This document shows positions 1-11,448 of a stretch of DNA of 64,000 nt, in pieces. This stretch comes from Solen grandis (Eukaryota > Mollusca > Bivalvia > Adapedonta > Solenidae), in NCBI GenBank assembly GCA_021229015.1, contig CM037791.1, positions 1,718,103 to 1,782,102 of the forward strand. The letters are read 5' to 3'. Within the stretch, counting starts at the first letter, position 1. Each line of letters begins with the position of its first letter. The notes beneath the pieces are model-generated. The model was not told where the DNA came from and made no database searches. It worked only from the letters and a program-made list of their open reading frames with translations. The translations under genes and the position numbers were made by a program.

Positions 1-352
1 AACTCCAGGAAAATGGATGTAAAGCCTGGCAGCTAACAAACTTCAGAAAGGGGATACTCTGTAATGACAACAAGAACTCCGGAATCACAAACTTCAGAAA
101 GAGGCATAACTCTATAATGACAACAAGAACTCAGGAATCTTGATGTAAAGCCTGGCAGCTAAACAAACTCCAGAAAGGGGCATAACTCTATAATGACAAC
201 AAGAACTCAAGGAATCTTGCTGTAAAGCCTGGCAACTATACAAACTCCAGAAAGAGGCATAACTCTATAATGACAACTAGAAATCTAAGAATCTGGATTT
301 TATTTCTGGCAAGTATACAAATGAAACCATCAAAACTTCAGAAAGGGGCATC
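1..352. repeat. Degenerate ~76-bp tandem repeat, about 4.5 units
   Basis: Successive units share the blocks TGTAAAGCCTGGCAGCTA, CAGAAAGGGGCATAACTCT and AATGACAACAAGAACTC; one unit is shortened. The array fades into unrelated AT-rich sequence after about position 350. The GGGGCATAACTC block resembles the core repeats of pearl-like elements elsewhere in the window, so this may be the core of a truncated member whose ends lie outside. Confidence 0.8.
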
Positions 353-938
353 ATTAAATTATTTACAAAAATGTTATGTTAGTCAACAAATCATTAAACA
401 TTTTCAATTTATCTTATTTGTGTAATATGTTCCAATATGTCGATCATACAGTAAGGTATTTACGATAATCAATGAATAATCTCTTTTAAGCACCAAAACT
501 ACACAATGAATTATTTCACTAAAGTCTTTCTTATTCAGGCCCAAAATTGTGGAATTCCTTAGGCCAAAGTTTTTTTATTTATTTGTTTTACAGGATCACT
601 GACCAAAATATTGCAAAACCCAAATAAAAATAAATTTCAAATTCTTGTTTTTATTTTTATTTTGTCTGCCGCCAATTAGTTTTACTTCTTGTAGAAAAAA
701 TATTTCACTTACAAATTCTGTTAACATACATGTTAAGTGCACACCACAAGTTAGAGGTTAAAAATTTTGGTGGTAAAAGTGTATTTCAAATGTTTGATGT
801 GCATCCCTGCCTCGCCGATCCCAGCCACCACCACTTTGACTTTTCCACGGATGTTTTTCGTATGTTCGATTGAATCTAAGTTAGTAAAGGTGACAAATGT
901 TCAACCGATTCCATGAGTCAGTGAGAGTGTGGCATTTA
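353..938. other. AT-rich intergenic sequence, nothing recognised
   Basis: No long open frame, terminal repeat or RNA-like fold was noticed here. Confidence 0.5.
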
Positions 939-2190
939 TTACCATCATACATGCCATATCTCCCGGCGGGAGATTAAATCTCCCGGGATTTCGACTTGTC
1001 TCCCGATCTCCCGCCGGGAGGTGAAAATTTCCCGGTCTGACATAAATCAAACTGGTTTCCCTTTGAACTCAGTATAATCCATTTTATTACCGACCTATGA
1101 TACAGCATTAGGAAGATTACGTAAGAACATGTGTTAGTATCAATCCTGACCAGTGTGCTTTACACAGCCACAAGCAATGTGTGATCGTCCTTATCCAATC
1201 AAATTGCATAATACAGACAGGTAGCAGATTGGACACTCTATCAGTTGAAACAATTATCGTCGGGTAATTTAATTAGCAGCTATCAAGGCAATACTAAAGC
1301 TAGAATGAGTAAGGTTAGGATGGTACACTGTAATAAAGACGTAAATCTTATCATGGATAAAAAAAGGTCCCGGAGAATAGCTAATCCTTACTTACCGGAA
1401 GTGTAAACAATAAATGATAATTAGATCAACTGTTTACCAATCATTTAAATCTTAACAAAACTCATCATATTGACACATCATAGAAAGTACACCTCAGCTA
1501 GCGATAAATTGCAAATGAATTGCAATTTTCACACCGAAAATGACTTGATAAACAAGGGATATCGTCTGCTGAGTAATTTACTATAATGAGATGTCATGAT
1601 CGGAAGAGTTGGGTAACCACTTCATACCACCATACCGTACACGATAAATATTTTAAGCTAAATAATATTTTAGCTAAAAGCAATTTAATTCAGAAAAAAA
1701 GAATACACAGACGGAAGGTGAAAGTATTATTAAATATGATCTAACTTTTTATCTTTATTCATCCCCATTAATTAAAACCTTATGATCAGAAATCATTCAA
1801 TAAATCAAAGATACTGTATCAATTTAAATGTGTTTGATGTAAATGGCATGTTCTCCAATTTGTTACAAGTTAGTGTTGCATTTAATGTAAAACAGTGCTT
1901 GTGGAAAGTTAAGTTTCTATTTGAATTAGATTTATTAATAAATTTTGTATTTTTTTTTACATATAAATTTCATATGGTATTTTCATTAAATGCAATAAAC
2001 AGTATATAATATAAACTGTTAATGAATTTAATGAAGGGGTAATCAAATGTGCATTTTTTATATTTTTTTTATTAAGAACGTCTCTTCGATATATGTCGTA
2101 AAATCTCCCTGGCTGGACCCCAAATCTCCCTGTGAAAATTTCAGAATCTCCCTGGAAGACATACTGAAAATATGGCATGTATGTTACCAT
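939..2190. mobile_element. 1.24-kb non-autonomous TIR element with 7-bp TSD
   Basis: The element proper spans 946-2183. It starts with CATACATGCCATAT and ends with the exact reverse complement ATATGGCATGTATG. Identical TTACCAT sequences flank it at 939-945 and 2184-2190, read as a 7-bp target site duplication. Just inside both ends are several same-strand copies of a (A)ATCTCCC motif: four around 959-1005, some inside CTCCCGGCGGGAG palindromes, and three around 2102-2155. The interior is AT-rich with no convincing coding frame. Superfamily is not assigned: 7-bp duplications are unusual for the commonest DNA-transposon groups. Confidence 0.75.
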
Positions 2191-2520
2191 TAACATCTCT
2201 ACTTTTCAAAATGTATTTACAAAGTTAACTTGGTAACTATGAAGAGAACAGTGTATTGGTTTTCATATGGTGATACCATTTAGTTCAATTTTGATGAGTC
2301 ACCTGAAGTATACAATTATATTTAAACAAACAGAGATGTTCCGATGCAAAAGGTAAATACAGCATTAAATAGATTAATTAACAACAGTAAAATGATATCT
2401 TTGAGTAGATGACAATGCAAATTCTGCTTTAGGTTGTATGTAAATGCATTATTATTTGCAGTTTATTTTTTATTCTATTGAGTGTGTCAGAATGATCTAT
2501 TGATGTGTCAAGAGCTAGCT
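2191..2520. other. Non-coding, nothing recognised
   Basis: AT-rich sequence between the TIR element and the first LINE-like sequence. Confidence 0.5.
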
Positions 2521-2645
2521 CTGTATGGGGTGAACGGGAACTAGTGTGAAAGCCTTCCCTGCACGCATATGGCGCCTGCATAGCTTCCACTCAGCCTCTC
2601 ATAGACAAGTCTGACGTAGTTCCCCCATGCGGTGACACGCAGGAA

Positions 2646-2910
2646 CTGGGTCGAATTCCACCAACAATACTTAGCGCTAAGTAATACTTAAATACTTATA
2701 GTAGGTAATTACAAATTCTTTCATTACTATGTTATGAAATATTTAGGTACACGACTGAGTTGAAATGAATTATTACCTTCTTTACTAGCAATAATAGATA
2801 AGAAATGAAAAATTTAAGTATTTTTATTAGAGAAACAAGACTAATGAAATTCGCCCTTAAGTATTTAAGTTTTACTTAGCGCTAAGAATTGTTTGTGGAA
2901 TTTGACCCAG
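2646..2910. mobile_element. 265-bp MITE with ~50-bp TIRs, inserted in the LINE 5' part
   Basis: 2646-2698 and 2857-2910 are near-perfect inverted repeats: each begins CTGGGTCRAATTCCAC and carries CTTAGCGCTAAGTAA then ACTTAAATACTTA. The interior is AT-rich and non-coding. GC-rich leader-like sequence lies on both sides, so the MITE interrupts the LINE. No clear target site duplication was found; a CAGG on both sides is the best weak candidate. Confidence 0.8.
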
Positions 2911-3586
2911 GGCACCTTGCAGCCCCAGGCTACACTACAAGGACTTGGAGGAGGTCTACCTCCAGACATGACGCATGCTAGGCCTACCAGTGTGTGAATA
3001 CGCCCTGATGCCGATGAAATGTCCCCCATCTATGGCTAAATAGCACCTTTGCCTCAGGGTTTACCACTGGTTTTGCAGCAGGGTAAGGGAGTCAACCCCT
3101 TCAGATAATCTGGAGTGTAGCCCCACAGGCAGTAAAGTGTTGCACTCAATCTCTATTGGTAGCTACTGCAGTCAACCTGGTCCCAGATGTCCTGGCTTTA
3201 CCATTCCTCTGGAGACCGAGAGGGGGATTCTGATGCACGGGCAACTCAGTTTTGCCCCATTTTCGCCCAGGCTAGTGCCCAGGAGAGGATACTCCTGCTA
3301 TGCAAACTGTGTAGATTCAACATGGGAAGTGGTAGTCACTGGTTATAAACCCACGCTGAATCAGCACCAGGTGTCACTTCTGATGGTGGAAAAGGTTATT
3401 CAACTTCACCGGACAGCTACTGCCCACCTCAAGCTGAGCAGCCCTCAGCCAATAAGGTGTTGTCCTGCCACTGGTCACCTGCCTCATTGGGTGCATAGGG
3501 CTTAGGATCACTCATACAAGTGGAGAGCTACTACCGCACCAAAGAATACACACAGAAACTCGACACCAGTATTCAGGCTTGGTTGC

Positions 3587-4345
3587 TGGAATGTTCGCAC
3601 TATGATGACTGGCTTGTCGTCTGACTTCCAAGCCATCTCTGACCTTAGAAAAACAGCCATCATTAACAACGAGCTTCTGCGCCTTTAAGTCGACATTGTT
3701 GATTTATCGTAGACAAGACTGGCAGAGTCTGGCTGTATTAAGGAGAGCGACTATACCTTCCTCTGGCAAGGAAAGAGAGAGGATCAGTTCACACGTTAAC
3801 ATGAAGTTGGATTTGGAACTTTCTGCTTGATAACGTACAACTTGGTAGCTTTGCCACAGAGTGTTTGCTCTGTCTCATTCTGAACACCACAGATGGACCC
3901 ATTAATCTTCTCTGTGTTTATGCTCCTAAACTTATGGCCCCGGATGATGCAAAGGATGGTTTTTCACCCAACTGGATGCTCTTATCAAGACATTTCCAAA
4001 GAAAGATGAACTAATAGTTCTCAGTGACTTCAATGCTCGAGTCTGCAGGGACAATGACGCTTGGTCAAACTGCCTAGGCAACTTTGGTATCGGAAAATGT
4101 AATGAGAATGGTCTGGGACTTCTGAAACTGTGTTCCTTCCATGAACTCTATATCACCAAAACTTACTTCGGCACCAAACCTCACCATAGAGTTTCTTGGA
4201 AGCATCCAAGGTCCAAACACTGGCACCAACTTGACCTCATCATTACAAGACACTGGAACCTGAAACATGTTCTCATAACCAGAACATATCACATTGCTGA
4301 CTGCGACACAGATCACTCACTTGTGTGTTTCAAGATCAAAGTTCA
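3587..4345 (+). pseudogene. LINE APE-type endonuclease domain, broken
   Basis: Translation from 3587 begins WNVRTMMTGLSSDFQ, the usual N-terminus of LINE endonucleases, and reads through TRLAESGCIKESDYTFLWQG with several in-frame stops. A different frame from about 3965 carries LSDFNAR near 4020, which holds catalytic Asp and Asn of the APE fold, and ends with the DTDHSLV block near 4305-4325, which holds the terminal catalytic Asp-His. The domain nicks target DNA to prime reverse transcription. With at least one frame change and several stops it cannot be functional. Confidence 0.8.
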
Positions 4346-4536
4346 GCCAAAAAAATCCATTGCACAAAACAAGAGGGCTTACCCCATATAGACGTAAGCA
4401 AAAAAGTGGTCAGAACCCAGGGAAGAATTTGTTCACTGCTTTACATCCACATTTGGGGGGAAGTATGAATTATCTGTAACAGAGCAGTGGGACAACCTTA
4501 ATAGAAAAACCCACAGCACTAGATGCCATAGAACAA

Positions 4537-5464
4537 ATGCCTCCAATGCCTAAGCTCGATAAGGAATCATCTATTGAAGAGCTTTCTAAATCATGTGACT
4601 GCCGAACATCAGGAAAATCACCTGGAAAAGATTCCATCCCAGCTGAGGTCATAAAAAGTGGTAAACCAGGGTTACTTGAGCCTCTCTACAAACTCCTTGT
4701 CCAATGCTGGAAAGAAGATGCCATGTCCCAAGATATGTGTGACGCCATTGTAGTAACACTATACAAGAACAAGGGGGATAGAAGTGAATGTAACAATTAT
4801 CGTGGAATAGCTCTACTGAGTATAGTTGGTAAGCTGTTTGTGTGCTTAGTCTTACACACATTACAAGTACTTGCTGAAAGACTCTATATCCTGAGTCCCA
4901 GTGTGGTATCCATGCCAAGAAGTCTACAATTGTCATTGTCTTCTCATTAAGGCATGCAGAGAGCAGAACCAACCTCTCTACATTGCCTTCATTGACCTAA
5001 GTAAAGCCTTCGACCTTGTTAGCCGTGACAACTTGTTCAAGAAGCTCCTTAGCATTGAGAAGTCCTTCCATGACGGCTTGCTTAGCACTGTTATATTCGA
5101 CGGCGGCACATCCACAGAATCTGGTGTCAAGAGTGGTGTAAAACAAGGCTGTATGCTTGCTCCAACCCTCTTTGGGATATTCTTTGCACTCTTCCAGAAA
5201 CATGCATTCAGCTCATCCACAGATGGTATTTATCTCTGCTCAAGGTCAGATGGTGGACTATTTAACATCAACACACTCCATGCCAAGACAAAGGTCAGGA
5301 AAGCTCCTATCAGGGACATGTTAATCACAGACAATGCTGCTATTACCTCTCACCACCAACAAGGACTCCAGAGGCTCATGGACAGTTTCTTAGATGCCTG
5401 CAAGCTCTTTGGCCTAACCATTAGTCGAAAGAAAACCAAGGTCATGGGCCAATCAACTCCATAG
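4537..5464 (+). pseudogene. LINE reverse transcriptase domain, broken
   Basis: Two overlapping frames cover the domain. 4537-4840 has KSPGKDSIPAEVIK and NNYRGIALLSIVGK, the N-terminal RT blocks. From 4901 another frame has IAFIDLSKAFD (motif A with its catalytic Asp), SGVKQGCMLAPTLF (motif B) and LITDNAAITSH at the motif C position. In active LINEs that position is an Ala-Asp-Asp core; here the second Asp is Asn and the Ala is Thr, so a metal-binding residue is lost. The frame change between the two parts lies near 4840-4900. Confidence 0.85.
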
Positions 5465-6240
5465 CCTCCAGTAGTTACCGTAAAGGGGGAGGAACTTGAA
5501 GTCGTCCATGAGTTCCAATACCTCGGCTCCACTGCGTCAGACACAATGTCAATAAATGTAGGGCTAAATAAGCGCATTGGCAAAGCATCAGCAATCCTCT
5601 CCAAACTCACATAGAGGGCATGGGATACAAACACCCCTACCAAGATGAATGTTTACAAAGCCTGCATTACCAGCACTCTACTCTACGGCAGTGACTCCTG
5701 GACAACTTACACCTGCCAGGAAAGAAAGCTCCAGATGTTCCATCTGCAATGTCTCAGAAGAATTCTCAGCATCCAGTGGCGAGACGTCACAAACAACGAT
5801 GTCCTCTCCAGAGCAGGCATTCCTTCCATGTATACATTGCTGCGTCAACGCCAATTGCGATGGCTCGGACATGTGTAAGGGATGGAAGATGGTCACATTC
5901 CAAAGGACCTCCTGTATGGAGAACTTGTCACTGGCTCCAGGAACAGAGGTAGTCCAAAGCTTCGTTTCAAGGATGTATGAAAGATAGACATGAAAACCTT
6001 TGACATCCAACCAAAGACATTGGAAAACACAACAAGCAACAGATCACTCTGGAAAAGGCAGGTAGCATTGGGTCTGAGGAAGGGGGAGCTTGCTCTTACG
6101 ATGTTTAACAACCAGAAACCAGCCAGATGAAATTCCAGTCAACGTCTTGACACCGCGCTGGATACATCTGTCTTCGTTTGCCAGAACTGCGGAAGAGCCT
6201 GCACATCTAGGATAGGCCTCTTCAGACATGAAAGACGATG
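5465..6240 (+). pseudogene. LINE C-terminal thumb/zinc-finger region, broken
   Basis: The frame continues with FQYLGSTASDT, MNVYKACITSTLLYGSDSW and LRRILSIQWRDVTNN, typical of the region after motif E, and finishes with VCQNCGRACTSRIGLFRH followed by ERRC, a Cys-Cys-His-Cys finger common at the C-terminus of this LINE type. In-frame stops interrupt it near 5461, 5611 and 5876. Confidence 0.8.
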
Positions 6241-6246
6241 TTCATC

Positions 6247-6728
6247 CTCACAGGGCATTATCTGTACCAAATTACTTTGATATCCAGCCAGTGCTTTTGG
6301 AGGAGAAGACATTTGAAATTTTTACTATATACATATAGGAAAAATGTGCCCCCTTGAGGCAATGTTTTTCAATGAATCAAAATAATTTGAACAATTTTGG
6401 GTAGAGAGTGACCCAAGGAACATCTGTGTCAATTAACTTTGAAATTTTGCCAGTAGTTTTGGAGGAGAAGATTTTCAAAATTTTCATATGTCTTTTTCTT
6501 TCCATTGCCATGGCAACCAGAGTTCTGTATGGAATCAAAGTCTTTGAACAACTATGAAAGGGCTTCACTCAAGCGACATTCTTGTGAAGTTTCTTTAAAA
6601 TTGGCCCAGTGGTTTAGGAAGAGATGTCGTTTTAAGTTAAATGTGGTCAACGGATGACGGACACAGGATGACAGAGGCCAGACATTCATCAGTCACAATA
6701 GCTCACCTTGAGCACGTTGTGCTCAGGT
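6247..6728 (+). mobile_element. Fragment of a pearl-like element
   Basis: This matches the 319-bp core unit and the end of the larger pearl element at 15675-19579: GACCCAAGGAACATCTGT, GCCATGGCAACCAGAGTTCT, a degraded GACGGACA tract, then AGCTCACCTTGAGCAC and GTGCTCAGGT. Its left end is missing and abuts the LINE 3' end, so the LINE may have inserted into it. Confidence 0.75.
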
Positions 6729-7655
6729 AAATTAAAAAATGAAAAATAATTGGGGAAAAATCGGGAAAAAATCTGTTTTATTTTTATTTTATCTTCCTAT
6801 GTCACTTTTTAAAGCTTTTATTTTTATTCATATCTATTTTATTTTTGAAAACATTAATAGGATTAAAATTCTGTTTCCTTCTATGATGTCTTTCAATTAA
6901 AAACTTATTGTTACATAAATCATGTGTTTCCATTTTAGAAAATAATATGTGTAATATTGTTCATTTATGTGGATCATAATTATAAAAGATTGGTAAATAT
7001 GTTATCCATTTAGAAATTAAGACTTTGCAGACTTTATTTTCTTCCTTACTCACTCTATAATGTTATTTAATCAAAGTTAAGTCAAATCACTTTTATTCCA
7101 TTTATTGTCATTCATTTTCAGCACCAGCAGTAAAATGAAAGTCTAAAGAAAAAATGGAATAACACTTTGGAAGGAAGAAAGTGTCTGATTAGCAATCAAT
7201 TTAAAATAAAATCAAGCAAATTAAATAGAATAACTTCCTTTTAATTTCCCTATAATCTAACCAACATTTTCTCTCATTTATTGGTCCTTACAGTACAATT
7301 AAGTACCAAGAGGTTTCACGGTTAAGTGTTACTTGTTACAAAAATAACTATAATTTGAACTTGAACTCAAAGCAGTTTAAAGAATGTTTAATCCTGCTAT
7401 TATTTTTTTTCTAGGTAAATCACACTTGAACGATATAATTTCTGAAAGCATTATGTTCAAGAGGGCTTTATCTTCACCCTTTGAGGATTTATGTAGGGCA
7501 GAATATAGCAGGTGGTGTAAATGAAATCAAACCACCGTATCTTGGCCCTTATTTTAAACCAGTGCTATGGTACTGGTTCTCTCTCATGATGGAACGAAAA
7601 AAATCAAAGCACTCATGCAACTGACAGACTTAAAAAACATTTTCTTATTAAGATA
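6729..7655. other. AT-rich sequence, nothing recognised
   Basis: No coding frame or repeat boundary was seen between the pearl fragment and the next repeats. Confidence 0.45.
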
Positions 7656-7745
7656 TACAGTTGAACCTTTATTAGTGGCCACCAGTATTAAATGGTCAAT
7701 TAGTGTTACTAACCTTTCTTGTTCTCTTGATTGACCCCTTAGGAC
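7656..7745 (+). repeat. Fragment of a dispersed repeat (ACAGTTGAACCT type)
   Basis: ACAGTTGAACCTTTATTAG then GGCCACC and GGTCAATTAG match in pattern the sequence at 30226-30320 (ACAGTTGCACCTGTATAA, GGCCACC, AGCAGTCATT). Too short to classify. Confidence 0.45.
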
Positions 7746-7897
7746 AGGTCCCGTGTTCTGGAAAATAAAAATGGGACTTAAGTATAATTTTCATACTTAT
7801 ACTCAAACTATGCCCATTAGTTCCAACAGGAATTTGAGTATGATACTCAAATTTAAGCCTGAGATCGTACTTAAGTATTTTCGAGAACACGGGGCCT
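7746..7897. mobile_element. 152-bp fold-back MITE
   Basis: The ends AGGTCCCGTGTTCT and AGAACACGGGGCCT are inverted repeats (one mismatch). Further inside, GAAAATA, ACTTAAGTA and ACTCAAA/TTTGAGT blocks also pair, so nearly the whole segment can fold into a hairpin. No target duplication is evident. Confidence 0.65.
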
Positions 7898-8329
7898 GGT
7901 TTGACTGTAGTATAACCAAATTACAACAAGATATTTATTTATACAAATGGGCAGCATCACATATGGCTAGCCTGAAAGAAACTATAAAAAGGCTGGTCTG
8001 ATTTTATACAGCTTCAAGGAGACGAAAAGGTCACAATCATAAAATTTATTAGAACAAAAACTGCTGTCATATATATCTCTTCAATAGTCATATATGAAGT
8101 ACAAGGCTTTCTAAGGAATGGATAGTTATTGATTTGTGGACATCAAAAGGATTACCAACATGTTCTGCAATTAGCAGAGACCAATTATCCACACTCTCTG
8201 TACTCTGATCTGGATGGTGAGAGATATTGCAACTGGCGTTAACTCTGATAATGATACATTATCCTCCTAATGTGTCATGAATCACAGAATGTTTGTTTGT
8301 TGGGTTTGACAAATTATGCTTAGTAACAT

Positions 8330-8413
8330 TTATATCAGTTCTTCTTATCGCCTTCTGTATATATATTATGCTCTTCAGTTTTGGAGGAAATAAAAGTATT
8401 CTATTCTATTCTG
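8330..8413 (+). repeat. Possible LINE 3' tail with ATTCT repeats
   Basis: GGAGGAAATAAAAGTATT followed by CTATTCTATTCTG resembles the AATAAA plus pentanucleotide tail of CR1/L2-type LINEs. No coding remnant was recognised upstream. Confidence 0.35.
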
Positions 8414-9189
8414 TCCAATCCGGGTCTGCTCTGTTTGCCAAAGTGTCAAAACACATCTGTATTAATTAAGTAAAGGGATTAAATTGCTATAACCACACTT
8501 ATAAGTGACTCCACAGTTTTGCTGAATTGATTTTAACCTCCCATCAATATTATTTTAGCCATTAGGGGTCAATGTGGTCAATAGAAAAATAAAGCACTGC
8601 CTCACTTGATGGTATCACACTGTAAACAAGTGGCATGATATATCAAACCAGTCTTCCATATCACCAAGTCTGTAAACTACCAAAATATGGGTACATTAGT
8701 GGATTTATTTTGACATACATTTTTTTTTATTTTATCTTTTCTAATGTTGTAGTTTATAGGTAAAAGCTTGGAATCAAAAGTAGCTGCATGGTGACTAGTG
8801 TAATATTATGTATAAAGAAGCAAGGATCTCAGACACAAAGTACTGGTCCAACTTAGATATTGCCGAGTGAGATTAGTTCAAGCTGAAGAACATGTTTTCA
8901 AATTGACACAAAAGAAATAAGTTCAAATTAAACTAAGCTAAGGCTGAGAAAATTGATCTGTATTTAATTTAAACAATGAAAGACATAAAAATTACACGGT
9001 GTGAAATATTCAGGTCAACACCACCGCTGATGAACTAAGGCCTGAGACAGTGTCACAGCGTCACCATAGCAGCTGTGTTAACAAGTGGATTCAGTGAGGT
9101 ACATAAATTATCTAACAAGAGAATGACATGTCATACTCCCTGAACATACCATTAACACAGGGTAAACAGAGCATTAGTCATTTGGGGAA
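8414..9189. other. Non-coding, no clear feature
   Basis: Short pieces such as CAAGTGGCATGATA near 8625 resemble the SINE core seen at 9190-9330, but no boundaries can be drawn. Confidence 0.4.
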
Positions 9190-9330
9190 TATGTCTACTT
9201 GAAAACAGATATAATGCTGCCACACTGCAGTATCAAGCTGTAGACATGTGGCATGATACCTAACTCTGCTACATTATCCTGACTCCCGGCCAACCAGTCT
9301 TGGAACTACTCTTATATGATAAGCACTAAG
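9190..9330 (-). mobile_element. SINE core fragment (CTGGTTGGCC family)
   Basis: The minus strand reads AAGACTGGTTGGCCGGGA, CAGGATAATGT, then GGTATCATGCCACATGTCTA. This matches the body of the SINE copies at 9950-10155 and 27081-27310. The tRNA-like head is not visible here. Confidence 0.55.
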
Positions 9331-9949
9331 CAGGGAGTCACCAGTACAATTTTTAACGATTTGCCATAACATAATGCAATTCCTGTATTTACTGAAATAT
9401 CAAATTCTAATTATACATATAAAACTAAACAGCAAATATATACCAGATGAAGGATTCAAATATCTACTATTCTAAACCTCAAGAAAGACACAAAATATAT
9501 CAATGGCTATGCTGAAAAAATCTATTTAAAAACCTGATTTTTTACTTCATAAAACTAAAATGCATGATCACTCTATTGATAGATAGAAGATATTTGTTTT
9601 GAGTCAATATGAAATACATCTTACTAAGAGGTGAGAATTTTAGGCACTTCAAAGGCGCAAAGGGTGAGTGAAAATATATAAGAGAGTGAAATATATTCCA
9701 TATTCACTCAAAACAAGTTTTCCTTTTATCTTTTGTCATTTTCTATAGTTTTTTTTTTATTTTAATTAGTCAGATATTACCAAAATTGGTGGCAAATCAC
9801 GTAACATCATTGGAAATCTTTTCCATTTTACTGTCCTCTTTGCTATATATTTCAGTGTACAGAATGGGAATCAAAATTCTATATCTCACCAAGTTTCAAC
9901 AGTTATGAATTATATATCAATCAAATATTTCAGTACCTCAATGAAAATC

Positions 9950-10155
9950 CTAAGATAACATGATACCACACCATGTAATATTATCCTCAGAATGGCCCAA
10001 CCAGCCCTGACATGACCCTTTAAATGCTGAGCATGAAGCACTTTGGAGATATACCAGTATCACCTGTAATGACTTTCAAGTAATAGTGGCCAGGGATTAA
10101 ACCCATGACCTGCGGGTAATAGGGCAGATGCTCCAACCATGAGCCCACAAGGACA
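9950..10155 (-). mobile_element. tRNA-derived SINE (CTGGTTGGCC family)
   Basis: On the minus strand a tRNA-like head comes first: GGTTGGAGCATCTGCCC with box A character, then GTCATGGGTTTAATCCC as box B. It is followed by the body GGGCTGGTTGGGCCATTCTG, GGATAATAT and TGGTGTGGTATCATG. Head plus conserved body is the layout of a pol III SINE. No terminal duplication was identified. Confidence 0.65.
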
Positions 10156-10423
10156 AGTCTGTTGAAATGTATTAACTCTTCACCTCATTTAAACATATTT
10201 AGACACATTGGCAAACTGAGCAGACCCAGATAAAACAGTTCCTTCATGGGGCAGTCTGATCAGTTCTGTGTGCTCATACAGTATTGTAGCTCAGATGGCA
10301 AAGAAAAATCCATTCATGTACAAATTCCTGACTTAATGAATATTCATTACTGAACTTTATATTGTATATTTCTGTGTATTAAATCAGAGCAGAGCTGTCT
10401 GATCTGATTCTACTATGTTTACC

Positions 10424-11448
10424 CTTACTTCGGTATATTATGTGTTAAAGCAGCCTTACTTCTGTATATTATGTGTTAAAGCAGCCTTACTTCTGTCTGT
10501 ACAATATATGTTAAAGAAGCCTTCCTTCTATACATTATGTGTTAAAGCAGCCTTACTTCTGTAAATTATGTGTTAAAGAAGCCTTACTTCTGTATATTAT
10601 ATGTTAAAGAAGCCTTACTTCTGTATATTATGTGTTAAAGAAGCCTTACTTCTGTATATTATGTGTTAAAGCAGCTTTACTTCTGTCTGTACAATATATG
10701 TTAAAGCAGCATTACTTCTGTATATTATGTGTTAAAGAAGCCTTACTTCTGTAAATTATGTGTTAAAGAAGCCTTACTTCTGTATATTATATGTTAAAGA
10801 AGCCTTACTTCTGTATATTATGTGTTAAAGAAGCCTTACTTCTGTACATTATGTGTTAAAGAAGCCTTACTTCTGTCTGTACAATATATGTTAAAGAAGC
10901 CTTCCTTCTATACATTATGTGTTAAAGCAGCCTTACTTCTGTATATTATATGTGTTAAAGAAGCCTTACTCTTACATTATGTGTTAAAGAAGCCTTACTT
11001 CTGTAAATTATGTGTTAAAGCAGCCTTACTTCTGTCTGTACAATATATGTTAAAGAAGCCTTCCTTCTATACATTATGTGTTAAAGCAGCCTTACTTCTG
11101 TAAATTATGTGTTAAAGAAGCCTTACTTCTGTATATTATATGTTAAAGAAGCCTTACTTCTGTATATTATGTGTTAAAGCAGCCTTACTTCTGTCTGTAC
11201 AATATATGTTAAAGAAGCCTTCCTTCTATACATTATGTGTTAAAGCAGCCTTACGTCTGTAAATTATGTGTTAAAGAAGCCTTACTTCTGTATATTATAT
11301 GTTAAAGAAGCCTTACTTCTGTACATTATGTGTTAAAGAAGCCTTACTTCTGTACATTATGTGTTAAAGAAGCCTTACTTCTGTACATTATGTGTTAAAG
11401 AAGCCTTACTTCTGTATATTATGTGTTAAAGAAGCCTTACTTCTGTAC
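10424..11448. repeat. 31-bp minisatellite, left block
   Basis: The unit is about 31 bp (CTTACTTCTGTATATTATGT, then GTTAAAGMAGC). By length there are roughly 33 units. A recurrent longer variant carries CTGTCTGTACAATATATG in place of the standard middle and recurs at irregular intervals. The block stops exactly at an inserted hAT element and resumes beyond it. Confidence 0.9.

Larger units (their letters stand above)
2521..6246 (+). mobile_element. Decayed non-LTR retrotransposon (LINE), nearly full length
   Basis: A GC-richer block on the plus strand carries in order a putative 5' untranslated/leader part (2521-3540, interrupted by a MITE), an APE-type endonuclease, a reverse transcriptase and a C-terminal CCHC/C2H2-like finger. 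This layout is that of animal LINEs often annotated as 'craniofacial development protein 2-like' or 'endonuclease-reverse transcriptase'. The reading frame is broken by many stops and several frame changes, so the copy is dead. The 5' boundary is uncertain. The 3' boundary is placed where homology to a pearl-type core repeat starts. Clade was not assigned. Confidence 0.85.

Noticed and set aside
3137..3505. 122-codon frame upstream of the LINE endonuclease as an ORF1 protein
   Set aside because: No zinc knuckle, coiled coil or RNA-binding pattern is visible; more likely leader sequence of the LINE.
10822..11103. 93-codon frame of repeated LLLSVQYMLKKPSFYTLC
   Set aside because: It is a translation of the 31-bp minisatellite, not a gene.
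10424..11448. Possible CRISPR-like array (regular 31-bp period)
   Set aside because: Units are contiguous variants of one sequence with no unique spacers, in a eukaryotic context.
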